From Planctomycetaceae bacterium (GTDB lineage Bacteria; Planctomycetota; Planctomycetia; Pirellulales; Thermoguttaceae), in NCBI GenBank assembly GCA_003509805.1, contig DOMV01000355.1:1-7810 (forward strand): a stretch of DNA of 7,810 bases, given 5' to 3'. This document shows, piece after piece, positions 1-6,568 of the stretch (its first letter is position 1; each line of letters begins with the position of its first letter). The translations under genes were made by a program, and so were the position numbers. Under the pieces are notes generated by a model. It saw nothing but the letters and a program-made list of their open reading frames with translations. It did no database searches and was not told the origin of the DNA.

Positions 1-123
1 CGTGCGATAATAAAATTCCCTTGTCGTCAAAAATTTGCATATCTACTTTAACATGAGAATGTTGCGATGATTTTGTAGTTGTGCGACAACGCCACTGTCA
101 ACTACCAATTCCAACGTCATCTT
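1..123. other. Non-coding tail downstream of the oxidoreductase
   Basis: AT-richer than the rest of the window. The only structure seen is a small palindrome, GTTGT at 78-82 and ACAAC at 86-90 with a GCG loop, about 35-45 nt behind the oxidoreductase stop codon. It is too short, and lacks a T-run, to be called a terminator. Confidence 0.4.
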
Positions 124-1695
124 TCATTCGACCGCGTATCCGTCACGATATTCCCGGGTTGCGAGTTTTTGGGCGGCGGGATCGGCAAAGGTTTTCTTTT
201 CGGAATCAAACGTCAGGAGCGGGCCCAGCGAAAGCGGGTATTTGTCCAGGTCGACGCCGTTTGCCTTCAGGTGCTCGACGGTCCGCTCCAGCGTTCCCGA
301 GTTGTTTTCGGGATCGAGGCTCTTGATCTCCTTGAGCGCGGTTTCCAACTCCGAAACGGGAACCTTGTTGTTTTCGCCGAGATAATAGGAGATGTTACCC
401 ATGTGGCTCAGGGCGGCCGAGATCGCGCCGACCCGGATCGGGGCGTTCAGGATCGAAGCGTCGTCGGCCAGGACGGCATCGACGAAATTGCCGTAGTGAT
501 TGTCGCCCCCGACGAATTCCTTGACCAGGTTGCCCTCCATGTCATAGGCGGCACAATAATCGTACACCTGGCGGTCGAGCCGGCTTTGCACGAGATATCC
601 TTCGCTGCCGTAGGCGATGACGCCGACCCCGGTACCGATCGCGGTGCCAATCCCGTCGCCAAGCCCGTCGCCGATCGCGTCAAATCCGGGAACGGTGCAG
701 GGCTTCGTCTCCAGTCCCCGGGTTTCGAAAACGATACACTTGTCGCCGAAATCGTAGATCGATACTTCGGTGTTGGCCGTATCGCCGGCATCGACATAAC
801 CGTCGTCTTTCATCTGGGCCTGGTAACCGAGCCGACCGCCGTAGGAAATGACGGAATTCGGGTACCGGTCGAGATCGAGAAACCAACGGGCGATGTCGGT
901 CTGATGCGGGCCCTGGTTGCCGAGGTCGCCGTTCCCGTACTCGCGCTGCCAATGCCAGTCGTAATGAAAATTCCTGCGCGTCACCGGCAACATCCGGGCC
1001 GGGCCGCTCCAAAGGTCGTAATCGACACCCTCGGGAATCGGATAATCTCCCTTCGCGCCGATCGCTTTACGCCGCTTATAACACAACCCCCGGGCGAAAT
1101 CGACGTTGCCGATGCCGCCGTCCCGGATAAACCGGGCGGCGTCGATGCACGCTTTGCCCGAACGGCATTGGGTCCCCGCTTGGACGATTTTTCCGTACTT
1201 TTTAACGGCGGCTTCCAGCGCGAACCCTTCGTGCATGTTGTGGCTGACCGGTTTTTCGAGATAACAATGCTTGCCATGTTCGAGCGCCCAAAGACAACAC
1301 AGCGCATGCCAATGGTTCGTCGTCGCGCAACTGACGATATCCACGGCGGGGTCTTCGAACGCCTTTCGCATGTCGGTCACGAATTTCGGGCGCAGGCCAC
1401 CCTGCATTTCGGCGATCCTGTCGAGTCGGGCATCTTCCCGGGACGGATCGGGATCGCAAATGTACAGGATCGTGGAACGTTTGTCGTCGAGGAAGCCTTT
1501 GATGTGATCGCCGCCCCGGCTGCCGCCGCCAATGATCGCGAGGCCGAGTTTTTCGTTGGGCGAGGTTGCCGTTTCCACATGTTCGTCCTGTGCGAACAAC
1601 GACGTCGCGGAACCGAAACCCCGGGAAGCGGCACTCACGGCGGTCAGCGCCAACAGGGAATCCTCAAGAAAACGTCGACGATTCATTCGGGCCAT
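124..1695 (-). CDS. Tat-exported Gfo/Idh/MocA family oxidoreductase
   Basis: Predicted NAD(P)-dependent oxidoreductase of the Gfo/Idh/MocA family, probably acting on a sugar or polyol outside the cytoplasm; the substrate cannot be told from sequence. I chose the ATG at 1695, giving 523 residues. It places a twin-arginine signal right at the N terminus (NRRRFLED at residues 5-12, then a hydrophobic stretch and a likely cleavage near LFA-QD), and a weak GTGAG lies upstream. An in-frame ATG at 1740 would only add 15 residues before the Tat signal. The Rossmann fold begins near residue 52 with GGGSRGG at 56-62. The EKP motif, holding the family's conserved lysine, is at 147-149, and DLGNQGPHQTDIARW is near 257-271. 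These motifs are typical of the large planctomycete expansion of this family. Odd: a glycine-rich insertion at about residues 337-358. The gene sits 206 nt downstream of the topoisomerase gene, so co-transcription is uncertain. The family call is firm; the substrate is unknown. Confidence 0.93.
   Translation of the reverse strand: MARMNRRRFLEDSLLALTAVSAASRGFGSATSLFAQDEHVETATSPNEKLGLAIIGGGSRGGDHIKGFLDDKRSTILYICDPDPSREDARLDRIAEMQGGLRPKFVTDMRKAFEDPAVDIVSCATTNHWHALCCLWALEHGKHCYLEKPVSHNMHEGFALEAAVKKYGKIVQAGTQCRSGKACIDAARFIRDGGIGNVDFARGLCYKRRKAIGAKGDYPIPEGVDYDLWSGPARMLPVTRRNFHYDWHWQREYGNGDLGNQGPHQTDIARWFLDLDRYPNSVISYGGRLGYQAQMKDDGYVDAGDTANTEVSIYDFGDKCIVFETRGLETKPCTVPGFDAIGDGLGDGIGTAIGTGVGVIAYGSEGYLVQSRLDRQVYDYCAAYDMEGNLVKEFVGGDNHYGNFVDAVLADDASILNAPIRVGAISAALSHMGNISYYLGENNKVPVSELETALKEIKSLDPENNSGTLERTVEHLKANGVDLDKYPLSLGPLLTFDSEKKTFADPAAQKLATREYRDGYAVE
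622..687 (-). repeat. Glycine-rich low-complexity insertion within the oxidoreductase
   Basis: This stretch encodes a run of G-D-G, G-T and G-V pairs between the beta strand ending in FETRGLETK and the conserved YGSEGYL segment. At the DNA level an 11-nt unit (CCCGTCGCCRA on the plus strand) occurs twice with 12-nt spacing, at 652-662 and 664-674, which suggests expansion by tandem duplication. From memory of related proteins the loop here is usually shorter; this was not checked by alignment. Confidence 0.5.
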
Positions 1696-1778
1696 GATAA
1701 TCTCACTCGCTGATGAAGGGGAAATTCGGACACACGACAACCGTACACCTCCGGATTGTCGCAGCCCGGCGCGCGGTT

Positions 1779-1804
1779 GTCAAGAGCGTGAGTCAAGAGC
1801 GTGA
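1779..1804. repeat. Perfect 13-bp tandem duplication
   Basis: GTCAAGAGCGTGA occurs twice head to tail (1779-1791 and 1792-1804) in the gap between the oxidoreductase and topoisomerase VI A genes. No protein-coding role is visible. It is one of several short tandem duplications in this window. Confidence 0.85.
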
Positions 1805-1834
1805 ACCGATTGAAAGGTTTGCCCGTTTGCATTC

Positions 1835-1849
1835 GGGGACACAGTCCCC
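1835..1849. repeat. Perfect hairpin palindrome, possible REP-like or terminator element
   Basis: GGGGAC, a 3-nt loop ACA, and GTCCCC form a perfect 6-bp stem about 50 nt downstream of the topoisomerase VI A stop codon (minus-strand direction). A second inverted pair, CCTCCC at 1868-1873 and GGGAGG at 1892-1897, lies between it and the stop codon. Neither stem is followed by a T-run in the minus direction, so a classical intrinsic terminator is not shown. A dispersed palindromic repeat or an mRNA 3'-end stabiliser is equally possible. Confidence 0.4.
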
Positions 1850-1901
1850 GGCTCGTGTTCTTGCACGCCTCCCGGGAACGAAGCCGAGACGGGGAGGACG
1901 G

Positions 1902-3050
1902 CTAATCGAGAAACCGGCCTTCCCGGAGACGCTCGGGAACGTACTCTTCGGTGACGTAGCTGATATCGCGGCTGATGAGGGCCTCGACTTCGAGCTTGAA
2001 ACCGTTGTCGAGCATGAGTTGGATCTCTTTTTGCCAATCCTTCTTTTTGACGAACCACGGGTACTCGGCAATCTGCCGGGCCCGCTTCCGGTCGGAATCG
2101 GTGAGGCCGATGATGACGCTGTCCGCGAGACCGCAACGTTTGAAGTCCTCGCTGCGCACGCCCAGGAATTTCGCGTCGGGAATGGCCATCCGCTGCGATT
2201 CGAACGCCAGATTCATCGATCCCTGCTTGATGACGCTGTATATATAATATCCCCACGGGTCGTTGTCGAGCAGGCAATACACGGGAAGCCGGAGTTCATG
2301 ATGCAGTCGGTGCAACATTCGCCGGACGCCGCGCGAAGGCTGACCCGCTCCGTGCGTCAGCAGGCAGTTGTTTTTTTTCCAGAATTTATCTTCGTTAAAC
2401 CGTTGCCACACCGTGCCTTTTTCGACATGCAGGATGAATTTGGCGGAAGTGTTACGGAACCGGATCACCTCCGGTTCGACGATTGACGGAATCTGGTAAC
2501 CGCCGCTGCCGAGCCGGCTGCAATCGATCAGGTCGCCGCTGTCGACGAATTGGATGTCTCCGACCATGCCGCCCCGCAAATCGGCGTACAGGTGCATTTC
2601 TTCCCGCAGGCAGCCGAGCATGACTTCGACATCCTCGACGATCGCGTCGCTGTCGGTCTGGTTTTCGAACGTAACCTCGTTCGTCGGCTTGATCTTGTGT
2701 TTGAGCATGTAGTAAAGTCCACGAATGCTCAGCGATTTTCCCTGTTCGATCAATCGCTTCGTCCCGCCGGCGACCAACATCGTCTGCATGAAACTTTTCG
2801 CCGAGGAGAGATTGAAAAGCGGCCGGGCCGTCGTCTTTTTTCCCATTTGGAGAATACGCTTCGAAGCGTTGTAGTGCGTATTCGAAAGGGATCGCATCGG
2901 AATCTCGACTTCGGGATCCCGGTTCCGCATGACCGACCTGGTGACGGCGGCAGCCATTCCTTGTACGGCGGCAAGCGTGTTTTTATCTTTGACGGACAAT
3001 TTGACCGCCGCCCTTTTCGCAGGCGCGGAGGTGTTGGCACGTTTGGGCAT
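1902..3050 (-). CDS. top6A: DNA topoisomerase VI subunit A (Spo11/Top6A family)
   Basis: This is the DNA-cleaving subunit of a type IIB topoisomerase. In archaea, Top6A pairs with the ATPase Top6B to pass one duplex through a transient double-strand break, acting on chromosomal DNA in the cytoplasm. At 382 residues it is full length for the family. After a basic, likely flexible N terminus (1-45) comes the winged-helix CAP domain with SIRGLYYMLKH near 108-118; Y114, the second Tyr of the pair, is the expected nucleophile by analogy with Spo11. The Toprim domain follows, with the Mg-binding glutamate in VEKGTVWQRF (E210) and the acidic pair in LDNDPWGYYIY (D262, D264), plus LTHGAGQPSRGVRR near 231-244. 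All key residues are present, so it looks active. No Top6B gene adjoins it: upstream is a 709-nt intergenic region and a divergent gene. Start: ATG at 3050, without a strong ribosome binding site. A JetD-like Top6A relative is a less likely alternative. Confidence 0.93.
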   Translation of the reverse strand: MPKRANTSAPAKRAAVKLSVKDKNTLAAVQGMAAAVTRSVMRNRDPEVEIPMRSLSNTHYNASKRILQMGKKTTARPLFNLSSAKSFMQTMLVAGGTKRLIEQGKSLSIRGLYYMLKHKIKPTNEVTFENQTDSDAIVEDVEVMLGCLREEMHLYADLRGGMVGDIQFVDSGDLIDCSRLGSGGYQIPSIVEPEVIRFRNTSAKFILHVEKGTVWQRFNEDKFWKKNNCLLTHGAGQPSRGVRRMLHRLHHELRLPVYCLLDNDPWGYYIYSVIKQGSMNLAFESQRMAIPDAKFLGVRSEDFKRCGLADSVIIGLTDSDRKRARQIAEYPWFVKKKDWQKEIQLMLDNGFKLEVEALISRDISYVTEEYVPERLREGRFLD

Positions 3051-3254
3051 GTCTGCTTGGAAATATGGTAGGCACCGAGGTTGGCTCTATCGTCTTACGG
3101 GAGAACGGATACCGGCTCCCGCATGACCGGCTTTCATGGGAAACGGTCGTTCTTCTGATGATACCCTGCTCTTGTCGCCGGATCAAGCCCCGGTCCTTTC
3201 CGACCGTAGACGGTGACGGGGCCGAAACGACGATGATCGCCGTTCTGCGGTCAC

Positions 3255-3274
3255 CGCGATGAAAACGGACATTT
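3255..3274 (-). repeat. Repeated intergenic element, 20-nt box, copy 1
   Basis: The plus strand reads CGCGATGAAAACGGACATTT. The same box recurs at 6634-6653 with a single difference. In both places it lies between the start of a minus-strand gene and the longer repeated core, so read on the minus strand the order is core, box, gene. Here the box ends about 205 nt before the topoisomerase start codon. Its role is unknown. Confidence 0.75.
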
Positions 3275-3338
3275 TTGGGTTTATCATTAAAAGCCGGGAT
3301 TGCAACAACGTGAAGCGACCGGGGATTTGCCGTAGTCT

Positions 3339-3370
3339 CCCGTCACTGCGCTACGCTTCGTTCCGGGCTT
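3339..3370. repeat. REP-like imperfect palindrome
   Basis: The stretch begins CCCGTCACTGCGC and ends GTTCCGGGCTT, so that CCCG at 3339-3342 can pair with CGGG at 3364-3367 around a GC-rich centre. In composition it resembles dispersed palindromic intergenic repeats known from many bacteria. Only one copy lies in this window, so its dispersed nature is inferred, not seen. Confidence 0.35.
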
Positions 3371-3378
3371 GCATGAAG

Positions 3379-3449
3379 CGGATCGTTCGAGCGGCAGGCG
3401 GTTATGCGCGGGATCGTTCGCGGGAGGATTGTCATGCCGTTTACGGTAT
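3379..3449 (-). repeat. Repeated intergenic element, 71-nt core, copy 1
   Basis: The core starts with CGGATCGTTC and ends with CGGTAT (plus strand). It aligns to 6713-6782 with about 10 mismatches and one single-base gap, roughly 85 percent identity by hand. The segment TATGCGCGGG and the segment CGCGGGAGGATT are conserved, and the two CGCG blocks can form a short stem in both copies. The single-base gap shifts the reading frame between copies, which argues against a protein. It could be a small structured RNA, a 5' leader or a non-autonomous mobile repeat. Confidence 0.75.
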
Positions 3450-3483
3450 ACAATTCCTGCATTCGTACCCATATATGGTCCAG

Positions 3484-3519
3484 CCGGCTTTGCAGAAAAC
3501 ACCGGCTTTGCGGAAAACG
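3484..3519. repeat. 18-bp tandem duplication, intergenic
   Basis: CCGGCTTTGCAGAAAACA (3484-3501) is followed directly by CCGGCTTTGCGGAAAACG (3502-3519), 16 of 18 positions identical. It lies upstream of the secreted-protein gene, outside any convincing reading frame. Confidence 0.85.
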
Positions 3520-3722
3520 AAGGGCGCACACCAGGAGCTAAGCAACCATAATTAGATTTATATCAAGCACTTATGTATCCATGTCTTGAAAAATCGGGAC
3601 AACAACCGTCAAAATCGTTATGATTGTACCGGACACGGCAGCAAAGAAGGTGAAAATGGATCAATTGCGTCGATTGGGTGATTGCTTTTCCCTCAAATCC
3701 GTGTAAATTTGAAACTATGTCG

Positions 3723-3751
3723 TTGCTCGATGTGAAGGGGCATAGTATAGT
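3723..3751 (+). promoter_or_regulatory. Putative sigma-70-type promoter of the secreted-protein gene
   Basis: A TTGCTC hexamer (3723-3728), a 17-nt spacer and TATAGT (3746-3751) match the vegetative promoter consensus at a standard distance. Transcription would start near 3757-3760, at or within a few bases of the ATG at 3760, so the mRNA would be leaderless or nearly so. This fits the lack of a correctly placed ribosome binding site; the only purine run, GAAGGGG, is about 20 nt upstream of the ATG. Confidence 0.45.
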
Positions 3752-3759
3752 GTACGGTC

Positions 3760-4824
3760 ATGATTGTATTTCCAAAACAATTTTGCACAATCGGTCAATT
3801 TTGTTGCCTCCTGTCCGTCGTGGTTGTCATTTCGCTCTTGGAACAGGTGTACGCTCAGGGTATGCCCCGGCTTGCACCGCCCCTTCCGGCGACTGCGGAT
3901 TCCGGGACGGACGGCCCGGTCTCAAAGGACACGGCGGTCTCAAAGGACACGGCGGTTTCGCAGACGCCGGCTCCGACTTCCGGTTCCGTGATGGCTCCAC
4001 CGCTTTCGGCACTCCAACACCCTTGGGGAACGTTTACGCCGGGTACTTCGGTTCGAACGCAAACGACGACGTTGACGTTTCAAGGGGAAAAAGCATTCCG
4101 GAATGTCACCGAAAAACTCGTTATCCTTGAATCCATCACGACGAACGGTATCGAGCTGAAACAAATGGTGGCAATCGAGCTGGGCGGGAAACGTTTCGAC
4201 GCCAATCCCCAGCACAAAAATTACGATTTTCTCCAGCAGCCGAGGATAGAAAATCAAAAACTTTTCGCGCTTCCTCCCACGCAAATCCAGATCGGCCTCC
4301 AATTGATCCCCTGTTACGTTCGGCGATACGAGTCCTCCAACGCCGAATGGAAGCAGCAAACGACCGTCTGGTATTCGCACCTCGTTTATCCCTATCTCCT
4401 GCAAAGTGAAACGATTCGTTCCACCGTTCCGACGCCGGAGGAGCCGAACGGCAGGATTCTCAGTCGTACCACCATGAATGTGGTCGATACGGCGGCTCTT
4501 CTCGGACCCCGTCGCAGTCGCACGCAGCAAACGTATACGACGCAAACGGTTCGACAAAACAGTGAAACGACGACAACGACGACGGCCTCATGTAGTTTGA
4601 CGGTTCCCGGCGGAATCGTGAGCGCGACCTCGCGTGAAACGGATAAAAACGGGAAGTTGATCCGCCAGACCGACACGGTCGTCGTTCGTTCCGAAGCGCT
4701 TCCTTCTCCGGCGAACCTCGGTCCGGTCATGGAGTTCGATCCCTATCGCCGTTCCAGTCGCCGCACCCGGTTTTACCTGAACGAGCCGTTGTTCGTCGAA
4801 CCGTTCATCATGGATGAAAGATAA
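3760..4824 (+). CDS. Secreted threonine-rich protein of unknown function
   Basis: This 354-residue protein is not assignable to a named family. Residues 1-32 form a Sec signal peptide: a short start with one Lys, a hydrophobic core (CCLLSVVVVISLL) and a likely signal peptidase I cut after VYA. There is no lipobox at the cut. Next comes a Pro/Ala/Ser/Thr linker (33-85) with a perfect VSKDTA duplication at 54-65. A beta-rich region follows from about 89 to 220: GTFTPGTSVRTQTTTLTF, then a strand pattern ending in the GGKRFDANP segment, then TTVWYSHLVYPYLLQSET. This resembles, from memory, a repeated theme in planctomycete secreted proteins (threonine-rich strands, a GGK-F-like segment, then a WYS segment); I infer an extracytoplasmic beta domain but no function. 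A Thr run lies at 270-275 and a basic, tyrosine-containing tail ends the protein. It is divergent from top6A and convergent with the ABC gene, so it is probably monocistronic. Confidence 0.8.
   Translation: MIVFPKQFCTIGQFCCLLSVVVVISLLEQVYAQGMPRLAPPLPATADSGTDGPVSKDTAVSKDTAVSQTPAPTSGSVMAPPLSALQHPWGTFTPGTSVRTQTTTLTFQGEKAFRNVTEKLVILESITTNGIELKQMVAIELGGKRFDANPQHKNYDFLQQPRIENQKLFALPPTQIQIGLQLIPCYVRRYESSNAEWKQQTTVWYSHLVYPYLLQSETIRSTVPTPEEPNGRILSRTTMNVVDTAALLGPRRSRTQQTYTTQTVRQNSETTTTTTASCSLTVPGGIVSATSRETDKNGKLIRQTDTVVVRSEALPSPANLGPVMEFDPYRRSSRRTRFYLNEPLFVEPFIMDER
3919..3954 (+). repeat. Perfect 18-bp in-frame tandem duplication
   Basis: GTCTCAAAGGACACGGCG is present twice head to tail (3919-3936 and 3937-3954) inside the secreted-protein gene. 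It duplicates VSKDTA in the linker behind the signal peptide and is followed by a partly similar VSQTPA. Identity at every base, synonymous positions included, points to a recent duplication. Confidence 0.9.
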
Positions 4825-4836
4825 GATGAAAGATAA
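4813..4836 (+). repeat. 12-bp tandem duplication spanning the stop codon
   Basis: GATGAAAGATAA occurs at 4813-4824, where it encodes the final D-E-R and the TAA stop of the secreted protein, and again directly downstream at 4825-4836. The second copy therefore adds an in-frame second stop after a repeated D-E-R. It occupies about a quarter of the 50-nt gap to the convergent ABC gene. Confidence 0.9.
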
Positions 4837-4874
4837 ATCGAACGACCGGCGTTTTTCGATCCGCCTATTTGCGA

Positions 4875-6524
4875 TCAGCCTGTTTTCGACCGGACGTTGC
4901 CCGCTCTGCCGTTTTCCGGGTCGCTCACGACGCCGTCGATGAGTTGGATGGTACGGTCGGCCTGTCCGGCGATGGTAAGATCGTGGGTAACCATGACGAT
5001 GGTCAAGCGGCGTTCCCTGTTCAATTCCCGCAACAAACCGAGTATCTCGCGGGCGGAATTCGCGTCGAGATTGCCGGTCGGCTCGTCGGCCAGGAGGATT
5101 TTCGGGTCGCCGATCAGCGCCCGGGCAATCGAAACGCGCTGCATTTCTCCACCGGAAAGTTCGCTCGGACGATGCTTGAGACGATGGCCCAACCCGACCC
5201 GTTCCAAAAGGGCGCCTGCTGCACGAACATAACGACGGCGGCGGTAGAGATATCCCAGCGCGCTTTCGCGAATCATCAGCGGTGCGAGGACGTTTTCGAG
5301 CGTCGTCAATTCCGGCAGGAGGTGATAAAACTGGAAAATCATCCCGATAAACCGGTTGCGAAGCACATCCCGTTGACCGACTGACAGATTGTCGATCCTT
5401 CTTCCTTCGAACCGGATCGACCCGTGGTCCGGCACGTCGAGCGTTCCGAGCAGGTGCAGCAGCGTACTTTTTCCGCAGCCGCTTTGTCCGACGATCGAAA
5501 GCATCTCGCCGCGGCGGACATGAAGGTCGACTCCTTTGAGCACGGAAATTTTCGACTTTCCCATGGGGTATTGTTTGCGCAAATCCCTGACCGTCATCTG
5601 GTACTCCGTCGCCCCGAGGTCATCCTGTTCCCCACACACCGGGGATGCCAAGGAAACGGAGGGAGGAGCGATACGGCTTTTCTCGGTTTCGCGGGCTGCC
5701 TTTTCACGGGGTGATTCGTTACGGAGCGAATCATTGTCGAGTTCCGCTTCAAAACGATCCAACAAACGCCGTTGGAGCGCCGTGGAATGCGGCAATTGCG
5801 GACGATGGGGAATCTCAAGACTGGCAGGCATGATTTCATCCTCGGGAAAAAGGTTTGTACGCGGGAAAAGAACGGCACGGGGAATCGCCGGGAAAGACTC
5901 GTCCTGTGTTTCGTGATCCGATTCGTCGGCCGCGTGAATCGGTTCGGATGACGACGTCGCCGATGTCCCCGTCGTCTTCGGCTCTGTCGTCGTCGGTTCT
6001 GTCGTTGTTGGCTCGCGGGGGGTAAATACGCCGGGCATTTGAAACGTGTCGCAAACGGTCGTCGAACCGTATTCGAACGCCGGATATTCCCTGCCGGACG
6101 ACTCCGACAACGCGACGGATACCGTTTCGATCATGGCCGGCTCGAACGTCGTGACGACGACCAAGGGGTCCGGCGTTTCCTGAAACAGGGGCGGCGACAA
6201 CGATTTCGGTTGCCCGGTTTTCTTCGACGCTCCCCGTTTTCGTTTTTTCTTTCCAGGGGACGTTTCTTCCGGCGCATCTCCGGCATCCGGAAAGGATACC
6301 GGCGTATGGGCGAGCGGGTGTTGTTCCTCACTCGTCTTGATCGGCAACGGCCGTGTAAACGGCTTTGTAAAATGAGGAGCCGGCAGGTCTTCCGGGGCGA
6401 TGGTCGGGGCGTCGACGAGCGACGTTCCGTCTGACACCCTGGGTGGGGCGGGAAACGTGATGCTCCGTTTTTTCACCATCGTCGGAGGATCGAGTTTGGG
6501 CCGGTTGGGAGAGGAAGAAGACAC
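4875..6524 (-). CDS. LolD/MacB-type ABC transporter ATPase with long N-terminal extension
   Basis: Predicted ATPase of the LolD/MacB/FtsE-like class, which powers permeases that release lipoproteins or export substrates at the inner membrane. Of 549 residues, only about 306-549 form the nucleotide-binding domain: Walker A GQSGCGKST (346-354), Q-loop in IFQFYHLLPELTTLENV (Q398), signature LSGGEMQ (456-462), Walker B ILLADEP (476-482) and H-loop THD (H514). The Q-loop region is strongly LolD-like and all motifs are intact. The first ~305 residues are Pro/Thr/Ser/Glu-rich, with a basic patch GKKKRKRGASKK (91-102) and an EPTTT repeat (171-185), and are probably disordered. Codon choice there (ACG, CCG, TCG, GAA rich) matches the domain, so the extension looks coding. 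The start shown is a GTG without a clear ribosome binding site; ATG at 6479 is an alternative, as is an internal ATG at 5597. No permease gene adjoins it: downstream is a convergent gene, upstream a 599-nt gap. Confidence 0.88.
   Translation of the reverse strand: MSSSSPNRPKLDPPTMVKKRSITFPAPPRVSDGTSLVDAPTIAPEDLPAPHFTKPFTRPLPIKTSEEQHPLAHTPVSFPDAGDAPEETSPGKKKRKRGASKKTGQPKSLSPPLFQETPDPLVVVTTFEPAMIETVSVALSESSGREYPAFEYGSTTVCDTFQMPGVFTPREPTTTEPTTTEPKTTGTSATSSSEPIHAADESDHETQDESFPAIPRAVLFPRTNLFPEDEIMPASLEIPHRPQLPHSTALQRRLLDRFEAELDNDSLRNESPREKAARETEKSRIAPPSVSLASPVCGEQDDLGATEYQMTVRDLRKQYPMGKSKISVLKGVDLHVRRGEMLSIVGQSGCGKSTLLHLLGTLDVPDHGSIRFEGRRIDNLSVGQRDVLRNRFIGMIFQFYHLLPELTTLENVLAPLMIRESALGYLYRRRRYVRAAGALLERVGLGHRLKHRPSELSGGEMQRVSIARALIGDPKILLADEPTGNLDANSAREILGLLRELNRERRLTIVMVTHDLTIAGQADRTIQLIDGVVSDPENGRAGNVRSKTG
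5604..5607 (-). promoter_or_regulatory. Possible internal ribosome binding site in the ABC gene
   Basis: On the minus strand GGAG is followed by 6 nt and then the in-frame ATG at 5597-5595 (residue 310). Initiation there would give a 240-residue protein, the usual size of a LolD-type ATPase without the extension. The spacing is ideal and better than anything seen at the annotated GTG. A chance match of 4 nt is also quite possible. Confidence 0.3.
5970..6014 (-). repeat. EPTTT-type 15-bp coding repeats
   Basis: Three consecutive 15-nt units encode EPTTT, EPTTT and EPKTT at residues 171-185 of the ABC ATPase extension. The units differ at several bases, so this is an older or diverging tandem repeat. 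It supports a flexible linker-like nature for this part. Confidence 0.75.
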
Positions 6525-6546
6525 GGTAATGGGAAATTGACGGAAT

Positions 6547-6568
6547 AATGGACAATGGACAAATGGAA
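6547..6568. repeat. 7-bp tandem repeats upstream of the ABC gene
   Basis: AATGGAC at 6547-6553 and 6554-6560 is followed after one base by AATGGAA (6562-6568). The cluster lies 23-44 nt before the GTG start of the ABC gene, in its presumed leader or promoter. A regulatory role is possible but nothing else supports it. Confidence 0.6.

Larger units (their letters stand above)
3051..3759. other. Intergenic region between divergent genes, repeat-rich
   Basis: I find no convincing gene in this 709-nt stretch. Reading frames are short, lack family resemblance and have no ribosome binding sites. It holds one copy of the two-part repeat (box 3255-3274, core 3379-3449), a REP-like palindrome (3339-3370), an 18-bp tandem duplication (3484-3519) and, at its right end, the putative promoter of the secreted-protein gene. 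The promoter of the topoisomerase gene must lie in the left part, but no clear -35/-10 pair could be assigned. No tRNA or riboswitch pattern was recognised. Confidence 0.6.

Noticed and set aside
79..1713. A 544-codon open frame on the plus strand opposite the oxidoreductase gene
   Set aside because: It mirrors a gene with clear family motifs on the minus strand; the open antisense frame is a by-product of GC-rich codon use, and its translation has no recognisable domain.
3259..3555. A 98-codon plus-strand frame in the intergenic region
   Set aside because: It spans the 20-nt box, the palindrome, the repeated core and the 18-bp duplication, has no ribosome binding site and no domain features.
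3678..4130. A 150-codon plus-strand frame overlapping the start of the secreted-protein gene
   Set aside because: It runs out of frame through the signal peptide and linker of a better supported gene; the 18-bp repeat is read here only as a shadow.
4837..4860. Inverted repeat ATCGAA/TTCGAT between the convergent genes as a bidirectional terminator
   Set aside because: The stem is only 6 bp, AT-rich, with a 12-nt loop and no T-run after it, too weak to call.
6039..6434. A 131-codon plus-strand frame opposite the ABC N-terminal extension, considered as the real gene there
   Set aside because: Its product is Arg-rich and without domain features, while the minus-strand frame is continuous with the ABC domain and has codon use like the rest of the gene.
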